This document shows positions 12,426 to 24,504 of a stretch of 64,000 bases of DNA, one piece after another. The DNA is from Nissolia schottii. Its lineage: Eukaryota; Streptophyta; Magnoliopsida; Fabales; Fabaceae. Position numbers and translations under genes: made by a program. The notes under the pieces are model-generated. The model was not told the origin of the DNA, searched no databases, and saw only the letters and a list, made by a program, of their open reading frames with translations. The first letter of the stretch is position 1. Each line of letters opens with the position of its first letter. Where the stretch lies: contig QANU01071322.1 of assembly GCA_003254905.1 (NCBI GenBank), positions 191,662 to 255,661 of the forward strand, given 5' to 3'.

Positions 12426-12737
12426 TAGTACGAGGTTTGGGGGCAATTTGGTCTTTTCGTGTGTCAAAACATTCCAATCCCATGGGAATCCATCAATCGC
12501 ATAGGGGGATGGGAATGTAAATGAGACAATTTGCATTCCCGAGAATACAAGTTACTCGGGAATGTTTTTAAAAACCTCGAACCAAACATTCGAATGCTGC
12601 ATTCCCATGACCACATTCCTGAGAATGTGAGAAGATTTTGCGAACCACACGCCCCTTACGGGTATTTGGCTGGTTGCACATATTGTGTTTTAATTGTGAA
12701 TGTAGAATAATCTAACATTGATAAACTTTAGACTAAA

Positions 12738-13745
12738 TGAAGAGTATATATTTAAGAAAACTTATAAATTCTTAAGGTTTGAGGTCAAGATGTGACATCT
12801 AACCTATTTAAATCTGATGTCTAATCCACTTTTGTGATTTTTCACTTAGCCCATTAGTTTAATGTCCACCAAATTTAGACTCTACTCCCCACTTTATACC
12901 AACACCACGTTCAAGACCTCATTATCCTACTTGGCAATGAGATAAATAGTCTAATTGATTGTGAGCTTGACTTTTCTCTTGAATTTGTCTTCACACCCTA
13001 AATTTTGTGAAAAAGAAAAAAAAAAAAAGAAATTAGATTAATTTAAATTTTGATTTTTGATGCAGTTTATAATGTCTTTGGTTTCATATAATTAACAATG
13101 CTGATTAGGATGTGGTTTGATAGTATTAGACATTAAGGCCTGATAATACAATATAAAAAAATATATAGTATAGGTTTTTATACTATCCAGTGTTTTGGTG
13201 TATTAGTTTATAATTTTATTCTATCAAGTGTTTTTTTTTTGTTAGTATATAAGGTTTTACATGATAAAATTAATTTTGTGAACAAAATACTCACACAAAT
13301 ATGTTAAGAATTAATTTTTATAAGAAAAAAAAGATTACAACTAATTAAAAATTAGTGATGATGACGTATAATAAAAAATTATTGTTATTAAAAATGATAA
13401 AATAATTACAAAATTGTAGGTTTCCATAATATATTATTATTAAAAAGATTTTAAGTTTATATTATTATTACTATATTTTTTTGGTAGGTATATTACTATA
13501 AAATTCCTTATATAGTGTATAATATTCTGTCAAAGAGGCCAGGAATAAAACATATCGTCTTGCCTCTGTTTCTTACAACATCAAAAAAGAAAAAGAGAGG
13601 CATGTGAGTAGCTGCAGCAACGACGACCCATTCGCAACCCCCAAATGAATCGCTTCGTTTCTGGCAATACACGATTCTGATGATGGTGGAAGACGGTGGG
13701 CAATAGTGGGAAGCAGTGATAGTAGTTTGAGGGTGAGGTGATATG
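12738..13745. repeat. Repeat block A, copy 2, right part
   Basis: Matches about 850-1915 with many substitutions and small indels. Together with 8112-8425 it reconstitutes the block found upstream of the MYB gene, interrupted by the 8.6-12.66 kb insertions. Confidence 0.75.
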
Positions 13746-15885
13746 GGGTAGGATGAGAAAGAAAGAATATGAACAGAGAATGTTAGATATGATTTGGAAT
13801 TAGGTAATAAAAAATCATACTATATGACGTAATTATATTTCCTGGGGCTTGATAACTTGATACGATGATTGTAGTGAAAAAATGGACATGTCTTATGTTA
13901 CGCCATGGTAAAAATTGTTTTAATGTTATTAATTAATGCTATCAAGTCTTATGCAATGTAATAAACGGAGTTTAAATGCATTTTCTTAAAATTTTGTAAT
14001 TTTTTAGTTAGCCTGTTAATTTAATCTCTTCTAAATTTGGGCTTCCCTCATCGGTATATATCTAATTCAAGACCCCACTATTCCTCGTGGCACTGAGATA
14101 AATATGGTAATGCTACATGTACACTAAAATAGTGCCTACCGTACAATTACCATTCGCCTACGTATGGCATACACGGAGACAAATGCGTGAACGAACATTA
14201 CAAAACCGATGAAGGGAATTGAATGCCAGCAAGGAGTATGCTCACGTATCCTTTTACTATAAATTTAGATTCCTTCAAAATCCTTTCAAAGTAGATGGAT
14301 CAATCAGTGTTATATTATTATTATTAACTAGAAATTAATTTAAAAAGATTGAATAATTGACATTTATATGTTTAACATTGGTGTCCACTTTATGCGTTTA
14401 AAATAATTTAAATTTATTTTATTATTATAAATGTTGTTAGTAGAGTAAACCATCTATTCTGGTTTAATCGCTCATCAATTTTTGATGCAACCATGTATAA
14501 GATGATCAAGCAAAACCACATTTGTATATTTTTTCTAACATGCGAATCAAACTTGCTTCATAAATTTAATATGATAGGATGAAAAATTATTGATTCTTTA
14601 ATGCATCAATAATTAATACTATAGAAATTTTCATTCTTAACAAAAGCATAAAATTTTTAATGATTAATTATTGATTCTTTTTTTTATTAATCCTTTTCTC
14701 TATCGAATCAACCTAACCCGCTGATTAAGGTGAGGTGAAGCAAGGTTGATTCAAACCGATGAGTTAAATTTTTTTGATAAATTAGAAGAGTCAATGCCCA
14801 CAAATTAAATTCATTTTTACCATCTTTATATATGATTTGAATAATTTATCTTTAGTATTTTATTTTAATAATTTCAAATAAGAGGGTGGATGTCTAGAGA
14901 TTGGGACATTTCTCTATCTCATACTTTGCGTGAATCAAATTTTTATGCTGATTTCGTGGCAAAAGTGGGGGCTTTGAGTTTAAAATCCGAATTTTTAAAA
15001 AGAAAAAGAAAAAAAAGACAAACAATCTTTGCTGAAAAAGATGACTATGCTAGGCATTAAAAACAACTATCCAGGTCCAGGGTCCAGGGTCCAATCAACC
15101 ATTTGCCATATTGTTTATAATTGTTAAACACATTCTTTAATAGTAAAATTCAGATAAAAATAAAATATCTCAAAATAGACAAAAAATTTAAGTTCCACCA
15201 AGTGACTTCAAGAAAATGATGTACTTGGCAGTTTATGGTGGAACATTTGCATTTCGCACTTTATAAATGTGGTTAAACTTATATTTTACAAGTGTTAGTT
15301 GCACTCTCAACTTTACCCTGACTCAACTTCATCCCTTTGTCTGAACGGAAAGATTTACAAATTTCATAAATAAAAACTTCTCTTCTATGAGTTTGGACTT
15401 AAAATTGCAGGATTTCATGTTTACCCCCTTCCCCTCACCATCTCTACCCTCTACTGCTGTCGCCACTTCTAGCTAAACGATTGAATAGATCTTAGTGGAA
15501 ACTAAAAACTAATGAAATGAATACAAACATACCAGCTCTTCCCATTTGCATGAAATAGTGGTACAAAAGATCTTTGTGGGGGGCATTTGATCAAACAGAT
15601 CACATGCATGCTGCAAATTGGGCCGAATAGTGGTCACCTAAATGCACATGTTCTCCTTGTCCCTAGTTCTAGTCTCTTCAAAGAAGAGCACCAAAACCAA
15701 TCAATTTGGGTTTTCAAGCCTGGACAAACCATTGAGACCAATAACTAATAACTAATAACTAATGAACAATAACAATTCGACAAATAAACAATAAACACTT
15801 CAATTTTCTTGAAAGGGTAGTGTCATAAGGAGACGGTGTGACAGAAAGGAACAGGAAGGAGGAAGGGGTAAACATGACCATCTAT
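13746..15885. other. AT-rich intergenic DNA, no gene seen
   Basis: Only short spurious frames. A stretch near 14108-14170 beginning 'ggtaatgctacatgtacact' resembles the left end of the Mutator-like element at 49510 and may be a fragment of a relative. Confidence 0.5.
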
Positions 15886-16200
15886 CACTACAAGAAATGC
15901 GCAGATTAGTGGTGGTTGTTTAGTGGCGGATGCTTTGTAACCGCCACTAATGTTATGGAAATTGTACTTGCCGACTGTTCACTCTAACCGCCGTAGTCGA
16001 ACTCAAGTTGGTGGCAATTATATTGCGTCGGTTCATTACGTTGACCTCAGATTCATTGGTTATTCATGTTTTGTGGTCGTTGAGGCTTACCGCCACAAAG
16101 ATGAAAGTGTTTTGCGGCGGTTGAAAATTATACCTAGTGGCGCGCAAAGAAGAAAATTGATACCCTCTCTCTCTCAAACCTTCATTCCCTGAAATCCCTC
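15886..16200. mobile_element. CACTA transposon terminus with subterminal repeats
   Basis: CACTACAAGAAAT at 15886 is the classic CACTA end. It is followed by repeated short motifs of the type gtggcgg / accgccac in both orientations up to about 16140, the usual subterminal transposase-binding zone. The opposite end was not found in the window, so the extent to the right is unknown; it probably includes the UGT fragment at 16279-16620. Confidence 0.75.
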
Positions 16201-16278
16201 ATTGTATCCTCTCTTTCCTTCTTTCCCTCTTTTTACCCTCTCAAACCAAATCAAAATAATAAAAATCCTCACTCTCTC

Positions 16279-16620
16279 AATCCTCTCCCTTGTCCCGAAT
16301 CGTCATCAGCTTCTTGTGGAAGAACTGCTCCGTGGACAGTGGCCACGTCACCACCGGCAACCGCGCGCTTGCTCTCGATGGCGGGATTCTCCAGAATCAG
16401 AAGCTGCGGGGCCCACCCCCAATATCAAGCAGCCTTCATTGCTTCCCTTCTCAAATTCTTCGAGAAAACCACCATCATCGTCCTTCTCCTTCTCCTTCTT
16501 CACAACCCACATGAAATTATGCCCTGAATCTTCAATCGCCTTAGCAATCTCAGCAAGCTGAGAAGAATTATGCCACTTGAGCCACCCTGCTTCATCTTCC
16601 TCTGTTTTCCCTTCTTCCAA
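16279..16620 (-). pseudogene. UDP-glycosyltransferase (UGT73-like) fragment, probably captured by CACTA
   Basis: Minus-strand translation shows SSQLAEIAKAIEDSGHNFMWVVKK and GGFLEEFEK, the region just before the PSPG sugar-donor box of family-1 glycosyltransferases. In a shifted frame it continues with GWAPQLLILENPAI and then WPLSTEQFFHKKLMTIRDK, so the core of the PSPG box (the HCGWN region) is missing and there is at least one frameshift. A segment before SSQLAEIA is also missing. It lies about 100 bp inside a CACTA end, which fits transposon capture. Not functional. Confidence 0.75.
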
Positions 16621-16689
16621 CCATAAATCTGAAATCCGTCACCCTCTACCCACTACGAAACACACGATGCTACCCACTTTCTCTCATGA

Positions 16690-18030
16690 CCTATTTGGGA
16701 ATGTAGTTGCGGGCACCCCTCATTGACATCGTCACATGGTTGGGGAAATTCTATATTTTGATTTATTTTGTTATCTAATCCCAGTTTATAAGATCTCAAA
16801 TTCGATATGCTGTTTGTATCACATTGAACATGTTGGTCATACATGAATAAAGAAAATGATGCATCGATTCCCAAATATATAGTGAAGTCCTTTATCAACG
16901 GACTACCATCATGTTATAGTAGTGTTCGTATAGAAGAATGGTACTTTGCAGTTATTTGAGGATGCATTATAAATTGTCTGATGTCCTTGTCTAAACATTT
17001 TAATCTGGAATTTATGAGTGTATTTGTTACTTCTCTGCTAGTGAAATTGCATTTGGTAGAGTAGTTAGTTGAGTATTTGAGTTAGAGCACCATTCTCCAA
17101 AAAAAAGGTCCCCTGCTTTATGCGTGAGAAGCAATTCTGCAAACACTTTTCATCTTATCACTAATTTCTATAAGTGATTCTTAGCTTTCTAAGAGAACAA
17201 TTTTGTTAGAGTCTTCAAGCTTTTATTTGACTTTTCGATTGAGAGTGTACTTTAGATTCTTTTTTGCTCCACACACGTTTTCCCCTAAGATGGTCAACAA
17301 CATGCTTTATCCTACTGAGATCTATCAATATGTTATGTGGTCATTCCTTATAAACAATAACAGGACCCTAAATCAAATTGCAAGCTTAACCAGTTTTCAG
17401 GCCATATTGATCACAAAACCTGTCCCCTTTCGACTAAGTATGGAATATTAATGGCAACATCAATTAAGCCCCGGAGAATTGGACTTGGCTTTTTCGTTCA
17501 CTTTCCTACTATCTTTTTCTTTTCTGCTCTTCTCTGGTGGGATAGTAAGAAGCATGAGCTCAATTTTTGAAAAGTGCATTGGTCGAGAGAGGAGTAATTT
17601 TTAAGGTTTTATCTTTTGAAATTATGAGAACAATGCACCCCACAATTCTAACATGGACATGGCTAACAATCCTAGATAAAAAGAATATTCTGCAGCCTAA
17701 GAAAGAATGTAAGGAGGAAAAAAATAAAAAGAAAAGCTCTAATCAAACCAGAAAACATGATAGGTCTATACATCAATGGTGATAGGCAGTGTTCAACCCC
17801 ATAGCAGGGTCTTGATTCTTGAACTGGCTCNATAAATGAGAAAGCATAAAGAGGACCACAAAGCAACTCTGTTTTATCAGAGCCTGGTTTCAAACCACAG
17901 ACTTGTGAGTTATTGACCGACCATGCTTTTATTGTGTAACTTTCGATTGTTTAGGTTTTCTTTTCTTATCCTATTATTTCTATCATTTGGGTTTTCCGAC
18001 TACAATCTCTGCAATTTGATGGCGTGGCAT
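16690..18030. other. Intergenic DNA, no gene seen
   Basis: AT-rich with short unsupported frames (17203-17451, 17567-17782) and an N at 17831. Nothing recognisable before the LRR remnant at 18035. Confidence 0.45.
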
Positions 18031-18034
18031 AGTT

Positions 18035-18490
18035 TATGGAAGAATGTGTGAGCCATTGGAAATTTATCTTAGGAGTTATAACTTGAAAGAGCTGCCTGAT
18101 TCCATTAGTAACCTTGTTGGAATCAAAAAAGATATCTTACAGATACAAAATTCTTAATCTTGGAAGCCGATGTACCTTATCTAAGTTGCCATAGATTGAA
18201 GACATTGAAGAGTTAGTCTTACATTATTTATGCTACCCGAGATTGAAGAGTTAGTCTTAGAATGTTGTCCCAAAGTTGGAGAATCATTTAGAAGGTTCAT
18301 AAACAACCATGTAATAGCAACAACTGACCACTTTAATTTGAATAAACCACGTTATTCTCTTTTAAGAAAGTTGCATTGTAAACAATGTGGTTTAACAGAT
18401 GAAGATCTCCATTCTATTCTATGTTTTCCAAACTTGAGAGAGCTATATGTACCATCGAATGACTTTGTATCTCTCCTTTGTTACATTACA
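18035..18490 (+). pseudogene. LRR remnant of a TIR-NBS-LRR resistance-type gene
   Basis: Translated pieces include LKELPDSISNLVGIKK, then IEELVLECCPKVGESFRRF, and RKLHCKQCGLTDEDLHSILC with FPNLRELYVPSNDFVSL. These are plant LRRs of the kind in the C-terminal half of TNL immune receptors. Frames change between pieces and there is no NBS or TIR domain nearby, so it is a broken fragment. Family members are intracellular pathogen sensors; this one cannot be. Confidence 0.75.
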
Positions 18491-19639
18491 TGAAAGAAAC
18501 TCAGATGATGTAATGTGAGTACTACGTAAACAGGCGTGTGTAATATTAAATTTTGTGTTGCTGTTACATTAATATTGTTGGCATTGCTTTTCAAGATCAT
18601 AATTATGTTCATTAAATAGATATATTAGATGATATTGAATATAGGGTATAAGATGTATGTTACTCTTTCCTGAGCAAATGATCAAGCTGAAAAAGTTAAG
18701 CTTACAAAAAAAAGTGAAAGAGAAACATATCTTGGGAAGGAAACTCAAACTGGTGGTTGTTGTCCAAAGTTAATTGAAACAAATATCACATTATGTTCCT
18801 ACATTGCCAAGGTTTTTCACTCTACCTTATAAACCAACATAAAGTATTAATTGCATTTATCTTTTTAATCTTATTTATGGTCTCTCATTCTATAGTCCTT
18901 TCTTGTGTTTATTATCTCAAGTTATAGATTTGGAATCACTACAAGAAAAAACGCGAGTTATTGTCGGATTTACCATCGAAGTTTTTTTCAATTACCGTCA
19001 GAATTTTGGCTTTCCGTCAAATTTACCGTCGGAAAGTGGACTGACGGTAATAGCCTCGATGGTAACTTATAATCGCCAGATTTATGTAGTAGACAGTAAT
19101 TATTGTCAGTGTCGACCAATGCTAATGGCGGTCCAGGAATGGTTCATATTGAACCGTTTACCGTTGACTAAAACTGATGGTAATAATATTAATATTTTAT
19201 TATGTTTACCATCGATTACTTTTGACAGAAATTTAATGATATGTATACAAGAATTTATGACGATTTACAGTCGGCGATAACCAACGGTAATGCATTCAAA
19301 TTACCATCGAATATAATTGACGGTAATTATGAACATTATACTACTATTTTGAAAATATTACCATTGGTATATTACTGTGGAAAATATTTGACGGTAATGA
19401 TAATTAATTTTAAAAAATTATTATTTACTTATTATTATTATGTAAATAATTAGATTAATATTTAATGCAATAAATTATATATTAAATAAATATTTAATAA
19501 TATAATTTTTTAATTAAATAAAAAAATTACGTAAAATATTATTGCTTGCAATCAATTATTTAATTGTACAAATTATATATGAAATAAATTTATAATTATT
19601 GAATTAAATAAGTATTAAATTCAACAATATTTTTAGAAT

Positions 19640-19794
19640 AATTACATATACTATTCTGAAAGTTCAAAATTGGTTGTTTCAGCAACATTAAAATATTCAC
19701 CATTGACCTAAACCCCACTATTGTTTGTCCTTTGTCCAATTGCTCATTCAGATGTGTGAAACTTGTATTTGTTAACAAAATAAATGGGCCAACT
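19640..19794 (-). pseudogene. CACTA transposase, start of DUF4216-like domain
   Basis: Minus strand reads SWPIYFVNKYKFHTSE and TNNSGVWVNGEYFNVAE, matching the NGYKFHT...NSGV style of DUF4216 in plant TNP2 proteins. It runs into AT-rich DNA; the continuation of this domain type is found at 31290-31762. Confidence 0.7.
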
Positions 19795-19795
19795 N

Positions 19796-20904
19796 ATTCC
19801 ATATAGTCCACATCAAAGATGGCTTCAATACAAAATTCTGCTTCCTGGACACGTACGTAAGCACACATAGATTCCATAGTTGGTTTAATTCATCTATCAA
19901 GGTCTGGAAAAAAAACATCAATCTAGGGTTGCTCGAGTCGAGGATTATACAAGATAAGAACATATAAGGTCTTTCATGCACATCTCAGGTGGTAGATTGT
20001 ACAGTGTAACGATTACCAGCCAACATGAGTAAGGTTTGCTAAATTGATTGTTAGGAGTAAACCCATCAAAATAAATCCCTAATCTTACATTTCAAGGTTC
20101 TGTTGCGAAGTTGGGGTAAACTCTGTCAAAGTATTTTCACGCTTCACCATGAGAAGAATGAGTCATGCAACTATCATTTCTTCTATTCTCAATATGTCAT
20201 GTCATGTGCGGTGCCGAGCTCATCAATGTAAATAACCTCTTAAGTCTTGGAATTAAAGGCAAGTAATGCATTTGTTTAAAATGAACATCCTTATATCTCC
20301 CAGGGCCATCTCTCCTTAGCTTAAACCTATCGGCACCACAAAATTTGCATTGAGTCAAGGATGCATCATGCATCATCATTACAATACAACATATAGCTTA
20401 ATCGACAACAGTCAATCTTGATGGACCTTAAGCCAAATTTAGAAAATGCTTTCATAGCTTGATAAAAGTTTGTTGGAATTTTATTCTCTGGTGGTGTCAA
20501 CTTTTTAATGAAGTCAATCCATTGATCAAACAATCTCTCACTTTGATTAGCGTCTGACTTCATAGTCAACATCCTAACTGCCACAGATAATCGTGAATGA
20601 ATAGATCCTTCCCACATCAAAGTATTTCCTTCCTCTAACAAGCTATAGAAGATTTTGGCATCTAGATTGAGTTCCTCATGTAGTAAGTTGTCTCTATGCA
20701 TGTCAAAGTCACCTCCAAAAGCATCGTTAACCATTTGTGAATATCTATCGTTATTAACTGTTTATGGTTCATAGACACAAGCCTGACTTGAACTCCCCAC
20801 GTCATACTGACACTTACTGAACTCATTTACACCATCGACATCCACCTCTTTGTGGTCTACCCATATCCAATAATGCGACTCAAACCCATTCCTGTAAAGA
20901 TGCA
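19796..20904 (-). pseudogene. CACTA transposase, N-terminal half (TNP2)
   Basis: Starting from 20904 the minus strand reads HLYRNGFESHYWIWVDHKE, then VNDAFGGDFDMHRDN, LTMKSDANQSERLFDQWIDF, CKFCGADRFKLRRDG and PLIPRLKRLF, then FFQTLIDELNQLWN and LMWTI. This is the normal N-to-C order of the first half of TNP2. Several stops and frameshifts. The first part is duplicated at 35272-35705; the last 230 bp at 22233-22467. Confidence 0.8.
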
Positions 20905-20905
20905 N

Positions 20906-22467
20906 AAATTATGTATTAATAAACTAAATAAGATTACAAGGGCCAATTGAACTTACTGGTAATACGGAAACACTTCTTCACAATTCAACAGAACAATCAA
21001 GTGAATTGACACCCTTTCTTGCGCATTCAACTAATAATCGTTTTCTCTTCCAGTTACGTGTCTAGTTTGATTAATTGAAAATGTCAACTGATTAGGCATT
21101 GCACCACCATCATCGTTGCGTCCTACTATGGTTCTATTGCAATTAACATTAGCACCAAAGTAATACGAACAAAAGAAAGAAGTTTCCTTGGTTAAGAATG
21201 TCTCGCATATCAACCCCTCAACTTGAGCCCTATTTTTTACTGTTCTTTTGAACACTCCCATACATCTTTTAAACTGATACATCCACCTATACTGAACTGA
21301 ACCATACATTCAGCCTTCGTAAGCTCAGTGTACAGGCAAATGGTCCATTACATCAAAAAATGTTGGGAGAAACACACTCTCAAGTAAACAAAGGATAATG
21401 GGAATGTTTTGCTCCATGAGTAAGAGGTCTTCAACGTCAATAGTCAACGAGCATAAGGTTTTGAAAAACTAGCCCAACTCGCGTATCAGTTTCAACACGC
21501 TCTTTGATAGTTTTCTGAATGCAATTGGGAGAAGACACTGTATAAACACATGATAGTCATGACTCTTCATGCCAACTAACTTCCCTAGTTCAAATTGACA
21601 CATCGAGCCAAGTTAGATGCATAACCATCAAGCATTTTCAGATCTTACAACCAATGAAGCACACTTTGAACTTGTTGCTTGTTCATGGTGTAGCATACTT
21701 TGAGCTGCATGAAACGACTACCATAAATTTGTTATAGGTTTAACTCGGGACGTCTACAAAACTGTTTCAAATCTAGCCTTGCCTTCTCGTTGTCCTTGGT
21801 TTGATCGGTGTCCATGATAGTATGTATTATATTATCAATTTTTTTTTTCAATATACATAACATCTAGACAATGACGAACCAAGTTATCCTTCCAATACGA
21901 AAAATCTCAGAATATACTCTTCTTAGTCCAGTTATGTTCTTCCCCGTAACCTTGAAACCTAACAACTTTGCCAACTTCAGTAGCCTTCAGAAGATGTCTA
22001 ACCCTCTTCAAAATCTCAGGGCCTGATAATCTTTTTGGCGGCTTTTCATTTTCAATTATGTTCTTTAGAAAGTCATACTTACTGTTCCTAAGTGTGTGCC
22101 TGGGCTCTAATAATACCTTATGACAATCAAACCAGGATTGTTTTCCTCTGTACGGTAGTCGGAATGCTTTAGTGTCTTCGATACAAATTGGACAAGCTAA
22201 ACTTTCCTGTGTCATCCATCCAGACAACATTCCAAATAGTCCACATCAAAGATGGCCTCAATACAAAATTCTGCTTCCTGGACACGTACGTAAGCACACA
22301 TAGATTCCATAGTTGGTTCAATTCATCTATCAAGGTCTGAAAAAAAAAATCAATCATTGCTTTAGGGTTGCTCGGGTCGGGGATTATACAAGATAAGAAC
22401 ATATAAGGGTTTTTCATGCATATCTCAGGCGGTAGATTGTATGGTGTAACTATTACCAGCCAACATG
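20906..22467 (-). pseudogene. CACTA transposase, C-terminal half (Transposase_21 core to DUF4218-like)
   Basis: From 22467 the minus strand reads VTPYNLPPEICMK, FFQTLIDELNQLWN, LMWTI, a frameshift that removes the usual NDFPAYG, then MLSGWMTQESLACPICIEDT, KQSWFDCHKVLLEPRH, RLSGPEIL, YWKDNLVRHCLDVMYIEKK, and near 21250 YQFKRCMGVFKRTVKNRAQVEG. These are core and DUF4218-like signatures. Many stops lie between 21400 and 21900. Confidence 0.8.
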
Positions 22468-23079
22468 NTAATTTCTTTATTGCAACATACATTATTAATT
22501 GCACACAATTATTCCTAAACCATTCTAAAATAGATTCCCTCTAATCTTCGTAAACAACATGTAATCACCGTTGTCAGTACAACAACTCAAACAAGTTTGG
22601 AAAGAAACGCTAAGTGTTCCTTCCCCCAGTCCAGCCATAAAACTCCAATCTTACAAATCTATCCTAAGAAAATAAATTTGTATCCTATGTAAGTTTATAT
22701 ATACATACCTAATTGTCGTAACAAAATTAGGCTTATGGCTCCTTCAATCTCCTAAATAAACATATCACCACAGGAAAAAAAATCAATTAGAAATTAACAT
22801 TATTTATGAAATTGAATGAATTAAAAAGAGAATAGTAATTATGTAATGACTTTGTAAGAAATGGTGGTGGTGGTGCTGGTGGCAGCAGGTGGTGATGTGG
22901 TGGTGGTGGTGCTGGAGATGGTTGTGGCAGGAGTGTTCGTGGTGGTGGTGGCCATGGAGTGGTGGTGGAAGAGGTATGGTGATGATGGTTAAAAAAATTT
23001 GTTCCCTCAAGTGAGAAGAAAATGGTAAACGAAAGGAGTAGTATAACAAAATGATGAAGAGATGGAGAGTGATGTTAAT

Positions 23080-23615
23080 CGTATGATCCAAGCTGGATGG
23101 ATGAAATGGAGGAGTGTCTCAGGAGTTTTGTGTGATAGAAAAGTGTTACTTAAGATTAAAGGAAAATTTTACCGCACAACTGTATGACTAACAATATTAT
23201 ATGAGACTGAGTGTTAGGTAGTAAAAAGCCAACAAGAGAATAAACTCAATGTTACGAAAATGAGGATGGTGCATTGGACGAGTGGACACACTAGACAAGA
23301 TAGGACTATGAATGATTGCATTAGGGAGAAAGTCAGGTAACATATATAGTAGAAAACATGGTAGAATCCCGTCTTAGGTGGTTTGAACATGTGGGGAGAA
23401 GACCAGTAGAAGCTCTACTAAGGAGAGTAGATCGAATGATGGGTAACTCATTAGTTAGAAGAATGGGAGGCCTAAAAAAAATTATAGAAAAAACTATTAG
23501 AAAAGATTTAGAAGTTAATGATGTGTATGAAAACATGGTTCTTAATAAGGCACTATGACATTGCTTGATCCATGTAGCCGACCTCATATAGTCAAAAAAA
23601 GACTCAGTTGTTGTT
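23080..23615 (+). mobile_element. LINE reverse-transcriptase C-terminal fragment
   Basis: Translation gives MKWRSVSGVLCDRK, KGKFYRTTV, ILYETEC, MRMVHWTSGHTRQDR and VESRLRWFEHVGRRPVEA, followed by KTIRKDLEVND. This is the 3' part of plant LINE ORF2 downstream of the polymerase core. Frameshifts and stops show it is dead. A second copy is at 42110-42630 as part of the block B duplication. Confidence 0.8.
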
Positions 23616-24504
23616 GTACTAGTTTTTTCTATTATAAATGATAGGATAAATTTGTTATTTTAATATATTTACATTTTATTTCCTCTCACTTTTCGACTCA
23701 ACTAAACAACGAAAGAACAAAAAATACATTTTCCTCTTCATTTTCTTTTATCTCTAATTTCTTTTCTGTCATTTTCTCTTATCATTCAAACAAAACATTA
23801 GGAAAGTCACCAGGTGGAGGAGGGAGTAGTTTCTTAGGGTGTGCTTGTAAGTTTTGTTGTGAAGGGAGAGAAAAGAAAGCGAAAGATTTTGGGGACTTAA
23901 TTATAATTTTGATATATAATAAGTGTGACTAAGCCATCCAATTTTTTTTTTCGTTTTTCTCTAAAACAAAACTTACAAACACAAATTTAATTGGTTTGTT
24001 TGTTGGACTAAAGTGAGATATCAAGCGTTAGAAGAGGGTAATGCAGTTTCAGTTGGTTTGTTTATTGGACGTTCGGTTCCGTTGTTAATAAAAATAGAAA
24101 ATAAAAGAGTCAATATGAAATCACCATAAACTACAAGGAAGGGATAGCCCTAGCACATAATATAAAGCAAAATTATGTATATGCGATCCACCGCGAAAGT
24201 TCAAGGTTACAAATCTTTAAAGAATAGTACATCACATTTTATTTATCGAAAGTATTTTTGGAGTAAAATTTCCGTAATTTGAAAATTTTTCTGAATACAT
24301 ATCATAAATCTATCAAATAAATGTGCCCAACTCCTTATTTCTTCAAAAAGGGTTATTTCATCAATCAAACCCCAACCCATAATAATGAAATCCTACTAAT
24401 TATTATATTATTACATTCTCCAATGTGGTAATATAATTGCTCTCTCAATTTACACCATCTCGCCAAATAAAAAAGTGAAATTTAAAGGGACCAAGATGCG
24501 TCGT

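Larger units (their letters stand above)
8618..12655. mobile_element. Non-autonomous inverted-repeat DNA element, split by a solo LTR
   Basis: The left end (8618-8641, starting GGAGTGTGTAG) is an imperfect inverted match to the right end (reverse complement from 12655, starting GGGGCGTGTGG); both run into AAATCTT. Without the nested LTR the element is about 950 bp. Its core is a GTGGTC-rich minisatellite (8795-8971 and 12065-12425). No transposase is present and no target duplication could be defined, so the superfamily is open; the ends resemble hAT or PIF/Harbinger types. Confidence 0.5.
18937..22504 (-). mobile_element. CACTA (En/Spm) transposon remnants with TNP2-type transposase pieces
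   Basis: CACTACAAGAAAA at 18937 marks an end, followed by repeats of ttaccgtcgg / ttaccatcga up to about 19400. Transposase pieces on the minus strand cover the N-terminal part, Transposase_21 core, DUF4218-like and DUF4216-like parts, but not in normal order. Single Ns at 19795, 20905 and 22468 sit exactly at the order changes. Frames are broken by stops throughout, so no active transposase is made. The second terminus was not found. Confidence 0.8.
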
